Source: Streptomyces sp. NBC_00513 (GTDB lineage: Bacteria > Actinomycetota > Actinomycetes > Streptomycetales > Streptomycetaceae). Taken from it: DNA of 64,000 nt. Location of the stretch: assembly GCF_041431415.1 (NCBI RefSeq), contig NZ_CP107845.1, positions 7,936,001 through 8,000,000 of the forward strand. The letters run 5' to 3'. Made by a program: the position numbers and the translations under genes. This document shows, one piece after another, positions 36,054-45,786 of this stretch (its first letter is position 1; each line of letters opens with the position of its first letter). The notes below the pieces were generated by a model. It was not told the DNA's origin. It searched no databases and worked only from the letters and a program-made list of their open reading frames with translations.

Positions 36054-37067
36054 TCAGGGCGTTTGGGTGAGGGTCTTGAGCGCGTTTGCGGCGCCGGGGT
36101 TGAGGGGGACGGGGGCGGTGTTGCCGGCTTGGGCGGGGTCGATTTCGGTGGCGGCGGCGTTGACTTTCTCAAGGGCGTTCTTCTTGGCGTAGACGAGGTC
36201 GGCGATCTTTCCCGCGAGTTGGGGGTCGAAGCCCTTTTTGACGAGCAGGACGTTGGGGACCACGATCGTGGGCACGTCGGCCGGCTGGTGGTATACGGCC
36301 GCGGGGATGATTCCCTTTTGGTAGACGCCGCCGTGGGTGTTGCTCAGCGCGGGGAGTTGCGTGGTGACGTCGAGGAAGCGGACTTTGTCCTTGAGGCTGG
36401 TGACGAGGTCGGTGACGCCGCCGGTGGGCAGGCCGCCGGACCAGATGAGCGCGTCGATGGTGTTGTCCTTCATGGCGTCCACCGATTCGGGCAGGGCCAG
36501 TCGTTGTGCCGCGACGTCCTTGGCGGGGTCCAGGCCGGCGGCGTTCAGCAGGCGCCTGGCGATGACCTCGGTGCCGGAGTTGGGTGCCCCAGTGGAGACT
36601 CGTTTGCCTTTCATGTCCTGAAGGGAGGTGATCCCGGAGTCTGTTCGGACCAGGATCTGGGTGTAGTTGGGGTACAGGCGGGTGAGGGCTTCGACGGCTT
36701 GTGGTTTGTCGAAGCTGCCTTTGCCTTCGACGGCGTCCTGTGCGGTGTCGAGGAGGGAGAAGGCGATGTCGTAGCTTCCGGCCTGGAGGCCTTGGATGTT
36801 TTGCACGGAGGCGCCGGTGGTGGCGGCGGTGGCCCGGTAGCCGTTGATGTTGTCGGAGATCAGTTCGGCCAGTCCGCCGCCGATTTGGTAGTAGACGCCG
36901 GTGGTGGGTCCGGTGGCGATGGTGAGCCGGCCTCCCTTTCCGCTGTTCGCGGCCCCCTTGTCGTCCTGTTTGCCTCCCGCGCAGGCGGTCGCGGCGAGCG
37001 CGAGGGCCAGTGCCAGGGCGGGGACGGCCAGGCGTGTGGTTCGAGTGGTGCGCGTGGGGTGCTTCAT
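36054..37067 (-). CDS. TAXI-family TRAP transporter substrate-binding lipoprotein
   Basis: 337 residues. Lipoprotein signal peptide (LAVPALALALALAATAC with lipobox), then a TAXI periplasmic-binding fold: LTIATGPTTGVYYQIGGGLAELI, QTGASVQNI-like ATTGASVQNIQGL, VSTGAPNSGTEVIARRLL, DALIWSGGLPTGGV. Captures an organic acid (for example glutamate or a dicarboxylate) outside the membrane and delivers it to the fused permease, whose stop it overlaps by 4 nt. The ATG at 37067 is fixed by that overlap and the signal peptide. Confidence 0.92.
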   Translation of the reverse strand: MKHPTRTTRTTRLAVPALALALALAATACAGGKQDDKGAANSGKGGRLTIATGPTTGVYYQIGGGLAELISDNINGYRATAATTGASVQNIQGLQAGSYDIAFSLLDTAQDAVEGKGSFDKPQAVEALTRLYPNYTQILVRTDSGITSLQDMKGKRVSTGAPNSGTEVIARRLLNAAGLDPAKDVAAQRLALPESVDAMKDNTIDALIWSGGLPTGGVTDLVTSLKDKVRFLDVTTQLPALSNTHGGVYQKGIIPAAVYHQPADVPTIVVPNVLLVKKGFDPQLAGKIADLVYAKKNALEKVNAAATEIDPAQAGNTAPVPLNPGAANALKTLTQTP

Positions 37068-39199
37068 GAGGGGAGGTGTCCTTCCGTGACGGCTTCGGCC
37101 TGAAGGCCGGGACCTGTGGGGAGTGTGGGACTGGTGCGGGGGGTGGGGGAGCGCTGCCCGCGGCGTACCAGGCGGATACCGACGGCGAGGGTCAGGGCGA
37201 TGAGGCCGGCGGTGATCGCGGCGGGTTCGAGGTAGAGCAGGCACAGGGCGGCGATCACGCACAGCCCACGCTCCAAGGGGCCTGCCGGGCCGAGCAGGCG
37301 GCCGCCGGTGGCGGCCGCGAGCGCGGCGACCGCGAGGGCGGAGACAGCGGTCGTCCACAGGACGCCTGTCAGGCCTCCGGTGCCCAGGAGTCGGGAGCCG
37401 TTGTCGGTGAGGACGAACGCGAACGGCACGAGGAACGCGGGCAGTGAGTATTTCCAGGTCGCCACCATGGTGCGCATCGGGTTGCCGCCGGTGATGGCGG
37501 CCGCGGCGGCCGCGGCCAGCGCCGTGGGCGGGCTGACCTCGGACAGTACGGCGTAGTAGAAGATGAACATGTACGCCTCGGGCATGCTCACACCCAAGGT
37601 GAGCAGTGCGGGAGCGATGATGACCGCGGAGATGATGAACGAGGCGGTGACCGGGACCGCGAGCCCGAGGATCGATACGGCGAGGGCGGCGAAGATGACG
37701 GTCACGACCAGTTCCACCGTCGGGTTGTCACCGAACATGCCGGCGGCGTCGACGATGACGGAGGCCAGGTTCAGGCCGAGGCCGGTCTGGGTGACGACGG
37801 CGACGATGATGCCGGCCGCGGCGCAGGTGGCGACCACCGGGAGTACAGACCTGCTGCCCTCGGCGAGCGCCGCGTACAGCCGGCGCGGGGTCATTCGGTG
37901 TCGGGCGTCGAGGAAGGACAGCAGGAACTGCAGGGCGGTGGCGTAGACCACGGCCCGAAAGGGGGGCAGTCCCATCGCCATGAAACCGATGATCATGAAC
38001 AGGGACAGGAAGTGGTAGCCGAACCGGCCCAGCAGCCTCCACGCCGAGACGGCCTCCTCGTCGATCACGGGCCGCGCCTGGTGTTTACGGGCGTCGATCT
38101 CCACGGCCAGGAGGATGCCCAGGTAGTACAGCAGCGTGGGCACCAGGGCGTACAGCAGGACGGTGAGGTAGCTGGTCTTGAGGTACTCGGCGATGATGAA
38201 CGCCGCGGCGCCCAGCGTGGGCGGGGAAAGGATCGCGCCGATGCCCGCGGCGGCCAGGACTCCGCCGCCCGCCTCCTTGCTGTAGCCGGCCCTGCGCAGT
38301 ACGGGCCAGGCGACCGATCCCAGGCTGACGGCGGTGGCGGTGCCGGAGCCCGAGACGGTGCCGAGGAGAAAACCGGCAGCGGTCACGGTGCGGCCGGGCG
38401 CGCTGCGGGAGCCGCGGAACGCCGCGAACGACAGGTCGATGAAGAACCTGCCCGCTCCGGACATGTCGAGCACGGCGCCGAAGATGGTGAACAGCACGAT
38501 GTAGGTGGCGGCCACGTTCAGCGGGACGCCGTACACACCGTCGGTGCTCATGAAGAAGTGGGCGGAGATCGCGTCGACGTCGAAGCCGCCGTGCGCCAGC
38601 GACCACTGGTAGGGGAGCAGCCCGCCGTAGTACGCGTACAGCAGGAACGCCGTACAGAACGCGGGGAGCACCCAGCCGGTGGTCCGCCGGCACGCCTCCA
38701 GCACGAGGAAGATCATGGCGATGCCCATGGCCACGTCGAGCGAGGTGGGCAGCTGACGCCGTTCGATGAAGGCGTCGAACTCCAGCAGCGGGTAGAGGCA
38801 CACCGCCAGGGCGCAGGCGGCCAGCATCCAGTCGAACCAGCCCGGGTCGTCGCGCCGTCCGGTCCCGCCTGCCCCCTTCGCCGCCGCGTCGGTGTCCTTC
38901 GTGCCGTCACCCCGGCGCCACGGCAGCGCCCAAGGCGGCACCCGAACCGTTCCGCGGTGGGTCAGGAAGATCAGCGGCAGCGTCGCGGCGAGGAACAGCG
39001 TGAGGTAGTACTGGCCGCCCTTGGCGACGGGGAAGAAGATCGCGTACAGCACGAATACGGACAACACGGCACACACCACGGACACGGCCCCCGACACCGC
39101 GGGGGACAGCTTGCGGGCCGGCCGCTCCTGGTCGAACTCGGCCACCAGCTCATCCGCTGACCGCTGTCCCGGTTCGGACGGCGCTTCCACCATGCCCAT
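37064..39199 (-). CDS. TRAP transporter fused small and large permease
   Basis: 711 residues with about 16-18 membrane segments: an N-terminal DctQ-like four-helix part followed by a DctM-like part (HFFMSTDGVYGVPLNVAATYIVLFTIFGAVLDMSGAG, GTVSGSGTATAVSLGSVAWPVL, FFYYAVLSEVSPPTALAAAAAAAI). The fused form is typical of TRAP-TAXI systems, driving import with the sodium or proton gradient. GAGGAGG lies 5 nt before the ATG. First gene of the operon, divergent from a two-component system. Confidence 0.93.
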   Translation of the reverse strand: MGMVEAPSEPGQRSADELVAEFDQERPARKLSPAVSGAVSVVCAVLSVFVLYAIFFPVAKGGQYYLTLFLAATLPLIFLTHRGTVRVPPWALPWRRGDGTKDTDAAAKGAGGTGRRDDPGWFDWMLAACALAVCLYPLLEFDAFIERRQLPTSLDVAMGIAMIFLVLEACRRTTGWVLPAFCTAFLLYAYYGGLLPYQWSLAHGGFDVDAISAHFFMSTDGVYGVPLNVAATYIVLFTIFGAVLDMSGAGRFFIDLSFAAFRGSRSAPGRTVTAAGFLLGTVSGSGTATAVSLGSVAWPVLRRAGYSKEAGGGVLAAAGIGAILSPPTLGAAAFIIAEYLKTSYLTVLLYALVPTLLYYLGILLAVEIDARKHQARPVIDEEAVSAWRLLGRFGYHFLSLFMIIGFMAMGLPPFRAVVYATALQFLLSFLDARHRMTPRRLYAALAEGSRSVLPVVATCAAAGIIVAVVTQTGLGLNLASVIVDAAGMFGDNPTVELVVTVIFAALAVSILGLAVPVTASFIISAVIIAPALLTLGVSMPEAYMFIFYYAVLSEVSPPTALAAAAAAAITGGNPMRTMVATWKYSLPAFLVPFAFVLTDNGSRLLGTGGLTGVLWTTAVSALAVAALAAATGGRLLGPAGPLERGLCVIAALCLLYLEPAAITAGLIALTLAVGIRLVRRGQRSPTPRTSPTLPTGPGLQAEAVTEGHLPS

Positions 39200-39402
39200 G
39201 ACGGCCTCCTCGGACTGAACGCTGCGATACCTCAGACCGTGGCAGCCGTGCAGAGACGGCGACAGAGAACGCCCGCCCTCTTAACGTAGGTTTAGGATTC
39301 AGTGACCTGGATCACTCCTACGCTGGTATCAAAGGCCGCACCCTGCCCCGCACACATTTCCCCCGGGCGCAGGACCAGCCAGGAAAGCACCGGGAGGACG
39401 CG
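39200..39402. promoter_or_regulatory. Divergent promoter region between TRAP operon and response regulator
   Basis: Nested inverted repeats: CGTAGG (39285-39290) with CCTACG (39317-39322), and inside them AGTGA (39301-39305) with TCACT (39312-39316). A likely binding site for the adjacent OmpR-type regulator. Confidence 0.55.
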
Positions 39403-40113
39403 TTGCGCATACTCGTCGTCGAAGACGACAACCGAGTCGCCGAAGCCCTCGCCGGCGCCCTGCGCCGCAACGGCTACGACGTCCAGCGCGCCGCGAACGC
39501 CGCCCAGGCTCTCTCCGCACCCCCCGTCGACCTCGTCCTGCTCGACCTGGGCCTGCCCGACCGCGACGGAATCGAGGTCTGCCGGGAACTACGAGCCCGC
39601 GGCGGCGTCCCCGTCATCGCCGTCACCGCCCGGGGGAGCGAACCCGACCGCGTCCGAGGACTACGCAGCGGCGCCGACGACTACGTGGTGAAACCCTTCG
39701 GCACCGCCGAACTCCTCGCCCGCATCGAAGCCGTCCTACGGCGCAGCATGAACCACCAACCCCGCCAAGAACCCCCCCTCACCCTCGACGGCGGACTCGC
39801 CATCGACCTCGCACAACGCACAGTCACCCTCGACGGACAGCCCGTACCCCTGACCCGCAAGGAATACGACATCCTCGCCGTCCTGGTCCGCGCCGGCGGC
39901 GCCGCCGTATCCCGCGACCGGATCCTCGTCGAGGTGTGGCAGACCGCCTACGACGGAATGTCACGCACCCTCGACGTCCACGTCGCGACCCTGCGCGGCA
40001 AACTCGGACGCACCGGAAGCCTCGTGCGCACCGTCCGCGGCTTCGGCTACCGCCTCACCACCGACCCCGCCACCCCACCCCCCATCCCGCCGCCCGCGGC
40101 GGCAGGCTGCTGA
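39403..40113 (+). CDS. OmpR/TctD-type response regulator
   Basis: 236 residues from a TTG with GGGAGG upstream. Receiver domain ILVVEDD, phospho-Asp in LVLLDLGLPDRDG, Thr in VIAVTARG and Lys in DDYVVKPFG; then a winged helix (LTRKEYDILAVLVRAGGAAVSRDRILVEVW, RTLDVHVATLRGKLG, VRGFGYRL). It probably activates the divergent TRAP-TAXI operon, as TctD does for tricarboxylate transport. Confidence 0.92.
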   Translation: MRILVVEDDNRVAEALAGALRRNGYDVQRAANAAQALSAPPVDLVLLDLGLPDRDGIEVCRELRARGGVPVIAVTARGSEPDRVRGLRSGADDYVVKPFGTAELLARIEAVLRRSMNHQPRQEPPLTLDGGLAIDLAQRTVTLDGQPVPLTRKEYDILAVLVRAGGAAVSRDRILVEVWQTAYDGMSRTLDVHVATLRGKLGRTGSLVRTVRGFGYRLTTDPATPPPIPPPAAAGC

Positions 40114-40120
40114 GCCCCCC

Positions 40121-41599
40121 GTGCACCGCCGGCTCCTCGTCATCGTCTGCGCCCTCGTCGCCGGCCTCATCGTCGCCCTCAGCGTGCCCCTCGTGCGCGC
40201 CACCGCCGACCGCACCATCCAAACCTCCTTCACGGGACGAGTCCAGGACAGCACCTGGTTCGCCGACATGGCCGCCACCGCCCTGGAAACGGGACGAACA
40301 GCCCGCCTTCAAGCCGCCGCCGACCGCTACACCACCCTCTACGACTCACAAGTCGCCATCGTCGACGCCGACCGCAAAACAGCCGTCGTCGCCCCCCACC
40401 CCGTCAACCTCGAAGAACCCGCCGTGCGCTCCGCACTCCTCCAAGCCCTCGCCGACCGACCCCCCGAACGCCCCAGCGTCGTGTGGCCATGGGACCACCG
40501 TCCCTTCATCCACGCCGACGCCATCAAACGAGACGGCCACATCCTCGGCGCCGTACTGATCGTCTCCCCCACCGACCAGGCCCGCTCCGACGTCGCGGAC
40601 TACCTCACCCTCGTCATACTCGCCAGCCTCACGGCCCTTGCCATCGTCCTCATCGCCGTCGCCACCCCCGTCGTCCGCTGGGTCCTGCGCCCCGTCCACG
40701 AACTCGACCGCGCCACCCACGAAGTCGCCCTCGGGCGCCTGAAGACCCACGTCTCCGACCGCGCCGGCGCTCCGGAACTACGCCGCCTCGCGAACAGCTT
40801 CAACGCCATGGCCGACAGCATGCACGCCTCCCAGGAGCAACAGCGTGCCTTCGTCGCGCAAGCCTCCCACCAGCTACGCAACCCCCTCACCGCCCTCCGG
40901 CTTCGCGTGGAGAACCTGGAAGACTTCGTGAACGACCCCGAAGGCCTCCACGAACTCCACAGCGCGGTGGAAGAAGCAGACCGGTTCGGCCAGATGCTCG
41001 ACGGACTGCTGCGCATGGCCCGAGCGGAGGCATCCGAGGCAGAACGGACACCCGTCGACGTATCCACTGTGGTCGCCCACCGCGCCGACGCCTGGCGGGC
41101 CGCCTTCGCCGCCGAAGGCGTCCCCCTCACCACACGCATTCCCCCCGGCATCAGCGCACTGTCCCTGCCCGAGTGCCTCGACCAGGCCCTGGACACCCTC
41201 CTGGACAACGCCCTCAAATTCGCCGACGGCTCACCCGTGGACATCCGCGTCACACGCGCCCCCCACGACCCGGGTCGCGACACCACCGGCCTGCCGCACA
41301 GCCAACCGGCGGACAACGAACACGGCATCGTGGAGGTGAGCGTCGAAGACCAGGGCTCCGGACTCACGACGGAAGAACTCGCCCAGGCGGGCAGCAGATT
41401 CTGGCGCAGCACACGCCACCAGAACGTCCCCGGTACCGGCCTCGGACTCGCCCTCACCCGCATCCTCGTGGAAGCCGGAGGCGGCGAACTCCGCCTCGCA
41501 GCGGCACACCCCCACGGACTCACCGTCACCATACGACTACCCGCAGCCCCCCAGGCGTCCCCCACCACAGATCCCCAGCCCCCCGCAGGCACCCCCTGA
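40121..41599 (+). CDS. Sensor histidine kinase partner
   Basis: 492 residues. TM1 at about 4-24, an extracytoplasmic sensing domain of about 130 residues, TM2 at about 163-188, HAMP (RPVHELDRATHEVALGRL), HisKA with QASHQLRNPLTALRLRVENLE, and HATPase (LDNALKFADGSPVDI, VEDQGSGL, GTGLGLALTRIL). The GTG start lies 7 nt after the response-regulator stop. The sensed ligand may be the TRAP substrate, perhaps presented by the orphan TAXI protein encoded convergently next door. Confidence 0.92.
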   Translation: MHRRLLVIVCALVAGLIVALSVPLVRATADRTIQTSFTGRVQDSTWFADMAATALETGRTARLQAAADRYTTLYDSQVAIVDADRKTAVVAPHPVNLEEPAVRSALLQALADRPPERPSVVWPWDHRPFIHADAIKRDGHILGAVLIVSPTDQARSDVADYLTLVILASLTALAIVLIAVATPVVRWVLRPVHELDRATHEVALGRLKTHVSDRAGAPELRRLANSFNAMADSMHASQEQQRAFVAQASHQLRNPLTALRLRVENLEDFVNDPEGLHELHSAVEEADRFGQMLDGLLRMARAEASEAERTPVDVSTVVAHRADAWRAAFAAEGVPLTTRIPPGISALSLPECLDQALDTLLDNALKFADGSPVDIRVTRAPHDPGRDTTGLPHSQPADNEHGIVEVSVEDQGSGLTTEELAQAGSRFWRSTRHQNVPGTGLGLALTRILVEAGGGELRLAAAHPHGLTVTIRLPAAPQASPTTDPQPPAGTP

Positions 41600-41604
41600 C
41601 CCTC

Positions 41605-42561
41605 TCAGGGATGCGACTGCCGATACCAACGGGCAGCACCCGGATGCAGCTCCAACGGATGCGTGGCGATCGCCGACCGCCGGTCAAGACGCCGCGCCTC
41701 CGGATGCGCCCCGATCAACTGCGTCTGGCCGTCGAACAGCAACCGCGTCAGCCAGTACGCCTCCGAATCCGCCATGTCGCGCCGCACCACCAGGAAATTC
41801 GGCACACTCACCGTCGTCACCGCACTCTGCGCCCCATAGACGACAGCAGGCACCGTGGTCTCGGTATACAGCTCGCCATAGGCCCGCGTCAGCTCACCCA
41901 CCACGTCACCCAGGTCCACCAGCCGGATCTCCGTACCCCGGCGCAGCTCGGTGATCGCCCCCGTCGGCAAGCCACCACTCCAGAAGAACGCATCGATCCG
42001 CCCAGCCGCCAAAGCGGCCGCCGACTCGCGCACATTCAGCCGCAACGACTTCACATCCGACTCCGACGAAAGCCCCGCGACCTTCAGAATGCGTTCAGCG
42101 ATCAACGCCGTCCCTGAACCGTCCGAACCCACCGACACGCGCAACCCCCGTAGCGCCTTCGCACTGCGCACCGGGCTGTCCGCACGGACCACCAGCTGCA
42201 CATAGTTGTCGTACAACGCGGCCAGCGCCACCACCGACAGTGGCCGGGAGAACGGCGGACTCCCGGCGACGGCGTCAGCGCCCGCGTCGGCAAGAGCGAA
42301 ACCCACCTGCGCCCGACCGTCCTCCACCATGCGCAGATTCTCCACGCTCCCACCGGTGTGCAAGACCCGCGCCGAGGTCTCAGGCAACCGCTGCCCGATG
42401 ACGGAGGCATAGCCGGCCCCGTACTCCGCGTACACACCGCCCGGATTACCGGTGGCCACCGCAATCCGGCCGGACGGGCGATCCGGTACATCACTCCCCG
42501 CGCACGAAGTGGGCAGCACCACCAAAACGAGCGCGGCCACCAGCAGACGCGCCATCCGCAT
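41605..42561 (-). CDS. Second TAXI-family binding lipoprotein, without its own permease
   Basis: 318 residues. Lipoprotein signal (LLVAALVLVVLPTSCAGS) and a TAXI fold (IAVATGNPGGVYAEYGAGYASVI, LHTGGSVENLRM, VSVGSDGSGTALIAERIL, DAFFWSGGLPTGAI). It is clearly paralogous to the TAXI protein at 36054-37067 but diverged. Its stop is 6 bp from the kinase stop, convergent. It could supply a second substrate to the same permease, or act as the ligand receptor for the kinase. AGAGGTGG precedes the ATG. Confidence 0.88.
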   Translation of the reverse strand: MRMARLLVAALVLVVLPTSCAGSDVPDRPSGRIAVATGNPGGVYAEYGAGYASVIGQRLPETSARVLHTGGSVENLRMVEDGRAQVGFALADAGADAVAGSPPFSRPLSVVALAALYDNYVQLVVRADSPVRSAKALRGLRVSVGSDGSGTALIAERILKVAGLSSESDVKSLRLNVRESAAALAAGRIDAFFWSGGLPTGAITELRRGTEIRLVDLGDVVGELTRAYGELYTETTVPAVVYGAQSAVTTVSVPNFLVVRRDMADSEAYWLTRLLFDGQTQLIGAHPEARRLDRRSAIATHPLELHPGAARWYRQSHP

Positions 42562-43099
42562 GAGACCACCTCTTTCGAACAGCGCCCCGACCAGACAGGC
42601 CCACGGGCACCGAAACAAGCGCGTAGTCAGCCTATCCCCGCCACGCCAGGCAACAACCTCACGTTTCCCACAGGCGGCGATGCCCCTCCGCGGGCCCTTC
42701 ATGCGCGGACACCCGCCAATCCGCACAGTCGAAGCACCCGCACCCGCACCCGCACCCGCGTCCCCTCGGTGCTGTCGGCGAGCAAGAGACTCCCACGTTC
42801 CACGAGCGGCTACGTCATTGAGCCACCTGTCGCGCACAACTGCCCTGCCAGGGCGACGCTTTGGGAACGAGGGAGCAGCAGCATGGTGCAAACACACAGA
42901 ACCCTCGCGAGACTTATCCAAGGGTGACAAGTTCCCGCTCGCCTCTCGGCACATCGACCAATCCGGAAGATCCTCCTACAACGAGGCAACGCCGCGCCCC
43001 CACCACCCCACACAACGGCGACGCACACGAAACAGCCACACGGCAGCGGCCCCGGCACCGAGCCCTCCAAGATCCACACCAGGGGACCTCTCTCGCACC
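42562..43099. other. Intergenic region with a short hexamer repeat
   Basis: About 540 bp without a supported gene. Around 42735-42760 CACCCG is repeated four times in tandem. The minus strand carries the promoter of the orphan TAXI gene. Confidence 0.4.
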
Positions 43100-43300
43100 A
43101 ATCAACCCCGCCGTAGCGGCACCGCAACAAGCACCTCACCCATCAGTTCACAGCCCTGCGCTACTTCACCCTCGACGGCACGGACCACGCCGACCACAAG
43201 GAAACAGGGCAGCATGATCCGCCGGTACATCATCTGGCGAAACCGCCAGGTCGACGACCAGCGCCTACGCGCCATCTTCGACAGGGCAAACGTTGCTTGA
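43100..43300 (+). pseudogene. IS630-family transposase C-terminal remnant
   Basis: Frame 1: NKHLTHQFTALRYFTLDGTDHADHKE; after a one-base shift near 43203: GSMIRRYIIWRNRQVDDQRLRAIFDRANVA with stop at 43300. This is the conserved tail of Streptomyces IS630 transposases. The DDE core is absent. Confidence 0.72.
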
Positions 43301-43307
43301 TCCGGCG

Positions 43308-44825
43308 CTATTTGTGCGGGTCGCCGAGCCAGTGGGTCGCGGCTTGCTGGAATGCTGCGGGGTCGGCGTGGTGGTCGGCCCACGCCACGATGCCGTCCGG
43401 ACGGACGAACACTGCGGTGAGTCCGAGGTCGTTGTGCACCGATCCAGCCGCGTAGTGGACCCGGTCCTGCCAGCCCTTGGCCGCAGTCTGAAGCACGCGG
43501 TCGAGGGTGAAGTCCAGGAGCACGCCCTGGCCTCGGCGCAGCAGATCGCCGAGGCGTGTGCCGTTGGTGAAGCGGAAGTCGGGGGCGCTGCGGCCGACGA
43601 GTGGCTGTTCGCTGCCCAGGTCGTAACGGTTGAACAGCCCCGAGGTCTGCCGGTACACGTGGGTGACGCCGTCAGGGGTGTTCATCAGGTCGAGGATGAG
43701 TTTGCGCAGGGCGGGGGCGTGGGAGCCCGGCTTCATGGTGGCGACCTGGGCGCGGGACCAGTCGAGGACGGCGGCGCCGACGGGGTGGCGCTCGTCGGTG
43801 TAGGTGTCGAGGAGGCCCTCGGGTGCGGTGCCGTGGACGGTGGCGGCGAGCTTCCAGCCGAGGTTGACGGCGTCGCCGATGCCGAGGTTGAGGCCCGGGC
43901 CGCCGAGGGGCGAGTGGATGTGCGCGGCGTCACCGGCGAGCAGCACGCGGCCCATCTTGTAGCTGCTGACCTGCATCGCGCGGTCGGTGAAGCTGGAGGC
44001 GAGCTCGACGCCGGTCAGCGTCACGTCGGTGTCGGAGATGCGGCGCAGGACCGCCTGAAGGTGCTCGCGGGTCAGCGGCTGGGAGCGGTCGAAGGTACCG
44101 CCGTCGAAGTCGTTCATGCCCAGGTACCCCCAGGGCGTACGCAGGTACATGCCGTTCGGTGTCACGTTGAAGCCGAACGGCAACTGCTCGGGGTCGGCGA
44201 AGGTGACCTTGGCGACGTAGCCGGTGAACAGCGGGTCGGTGCCGACGAAGTCGAAGCCGACGAGTTCACGCACGGCGCTGCGTCCGCCGTCGCAGCCCAC
44301 CAGCCAGCGTCCCTGGTACTTCTGCCCGCCGGCGGTGGCGGTGACGCCGTCGTCGTCCTGTGTCACGGCGGTGACCGGAACGCCCCGAATGACTTTCACT
44401 CCGAGCGTGTCGGCCCGCTCGGCCAGCACCGTGGAGACGGCTTCCAGGCTCGTCATGAACCCTTCCATCGCCGGGCTGGGCAGCCTGAGCGGCAGAGCGG
44501 GCGCGTGGATGCCGGCCGCGTCCAGGCTCATGCCCGCGAAATGGGACACGTCGCGGGGCGCGGGTGCCTCGACTGCGTGGGGATCTGCGCCGACCTCCTT
44601 GGCGTCGACGCCGGAGGCGTCCAGCATCGCGTCCAACAGGCCGCGGCGGTGGAACGTCTCGGCCGAGCCGGCGTTCAGGCCCCGCATCCCGAGCGGGAGC
44701 GCCTTCAGCGGCGAGGAGATTCCCTGGTCTCGTTCAAGGACCAGGACCGAGCAGCCGGCCAGGGCCAGTTCGCCGGCCAGGAACAGGCCGACCGGTCCGC
44801 CGCCCGCGACTATGACGTCATGCAT
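43308..44825 (-). CDS. FAD-dependent aromatic monooxygenase (PheA/TfdB, RdmE-like)
   Basis: 505 residues. FAD fold VIVAGGGPVGLFLAGELALAGCSVLVLER, the DG motif LVGCDGGRSAVRELVG, the GD motif GRVLLAGDAAHIHSPLGGPGLNLGIGDAVNLGWKLA, and a C-terminal thioredoxin-like domain (VHNDLGLTAVFVRPDGIVAWADH) typical of this group. Hydroxylates phenols, polyketides or antibiotics such as rifampicin and tetracyclines; substrate unknown. Probably co-transcribed downstream of, or controlled by, the TetR gene at 44881 on the same strand. Confidence 0.92.
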   Translation of the reverse strand: MHDVIVAGGGPVGLFLAGELALAGCSVLVLERDQGISSPLKALPLGMRGLNAGSAETFHRRGLLDAMLDASGVDAKEVGADPHAVEAPAPRDVSHFAGMSLDAAGIHAPALPLRLPSPAMEGFMTSLEAVSTVLAERADTLGVKVIRGVPVTAVTQDDDGVTATAGGQKYQGRWLVGCDGGRSAVRELVGFDFVGTDPLFTGYVAKVTFADPEQLPFGFNVTPNGMYLRTPWGYLGMNDFDGGTFDRSQPLTREHLQAVLRRISDTDVTLTGVELASSFTDRAMQVSSYKMGRVLLAGDAAHIHSPLGGPGLNLGIGDAVNLGWKLAATVHGTAPEGLLDTYTDERHPVGAAVLDWSRAQVATMKPGSHAPALRKLILDLMNTPDGVTHVYRQTSGLFNRYDLGSEQPLVGRSAPDFRFTNGTRLGDLLRRGQGVLLDFTLDRVLQTAAKGWQDRVHYAAGSVHNDLGLTAVFVRPDGIVAWADHHADPAAFQQAATHWLGDPHK

Positions 44826-44880
44826 GAGAGGTTTCCCTTCAAGGAATGATCAATTGGCGGACCCGGTTGGGTGCGGCGGG

Positions 44881-45570
44881 TCAACGCAGGTGGGTGAGGC
44901 CGTCGAGGACGACGGAGATCCCGGTGAGGAACTGCTCGCGGTCGTCGTGCTCCCTGACCTGGCCGACGATGGCGTGCAGGAACGGGTAGGCCTCGGCATC
45001 GAGGTCCTGCCAGGTCTGCGAGGTCGCCTCGAAGAATTCCTCGCGGTCCGCCTTGGGGCCGACGCCCAAGGTGTCGCCCTCGACGCGGGCGTTCTGGCTG
45101 ACCGCGCCGAGGATGTAGTGGACGAGCGTCGAGGCCGCAGAGAACCAGCGAGCCTGCGGGACGCCCAGGGCGCTCACCTGCTGGCCGAGCCTTTCGAAGA
45201 TCCCCACCGTCACCGGGCCAACGGGGTTGCGGATGATCTGGAGGGTCAGCCGCGTGGCGAGCCAGTGGTGTTCGGCGATGGCGTCGAACAAGGCCAGGGA
45301 GACCGCGCGGATCTCATCCTCGGGTGTCGACGCGGGCCGGGCGGCCAGGGCGGCGATGATGACGGTTTCCGCCGCCGCGTCCAGCAGCTCGTCCCGGTTG
45401 CCGACGTGGTAGTAGATCGCCCCTGACCCGGTGGCGAGGCGATCAGTCATCGCCCGGACGGTCAGAGCCCCCTCGCCACCGGTGTCGAGAAGGTCGATCG
45501 CGGTGGCGATGATCTGCTCGCGGGAGAGCACCTGGTTACGCCGCTGAGTGGGGCGTGCTCGTGTTGGCAT
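44881..45570 (-). CDS. TetR family regulator (TetR_C type)
   Basis: 229 residues. N-terminal HTH (SREQIIATAIDLLDTGGEGALTVRAMTDRLATGSGAIYYHVGNRDELL) and a TetR_C-type ligand domain. It lies 55 bp upstream of the monooxygenase on the same strand, a common arrangement for a drug-inducible repressor. Upstream, TTGGAAC and GTTCCA half sites around 45602-45650 may be its operator. Start at 45570. Confidence 0.9.
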   Translation of the reverse strand: MPTRARPTQRRNQVLSREQIIATAIDLLDTGGEGALTVRAMTDRLATGSGAIYYHVGNRDELLDAAAETVIIAALAARPASTPEDEIRAVSLALFDAIAEHHWLATRLTLQIIRNPVGPVTVGIFERLGQQVSALGVPQARWFSAASTLVHYILGAVSQNARVEGDTLGVGPKADREEFFEATSQTWQDLDAEAYPFLHAIVGQVREHDDREQFLTGISVVLDGLTHLR

Positions 45571-45786
45571 GCTCAAATATGACAGATTTGGAGCGCCGAG
45601 CCAAATTGGAACATCGCACCATCTTGGCCTGTCGTTCCACTTTGGAACTGTGCACCGAATGGGTCGGTGGACCACGCCGCCCCCGCTCGCGAAGGAGGAA
45701 CGATGCACCCCGTGAGGGGCTGTTCGTTGAGCGGCTCCGTCCCGTAATCGGTGGTAGCGAAGCGTGACTGTCGTCGTTGGCATGGC

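Noticed and set aside
42452..43300. 282-codon plus-strand frame between the TAXI gene and the monooxygenase
   Set aside because: Only its last part is protein-like (IS630 tail); the rest is antisense to the TAXI promoter and signal sequence.
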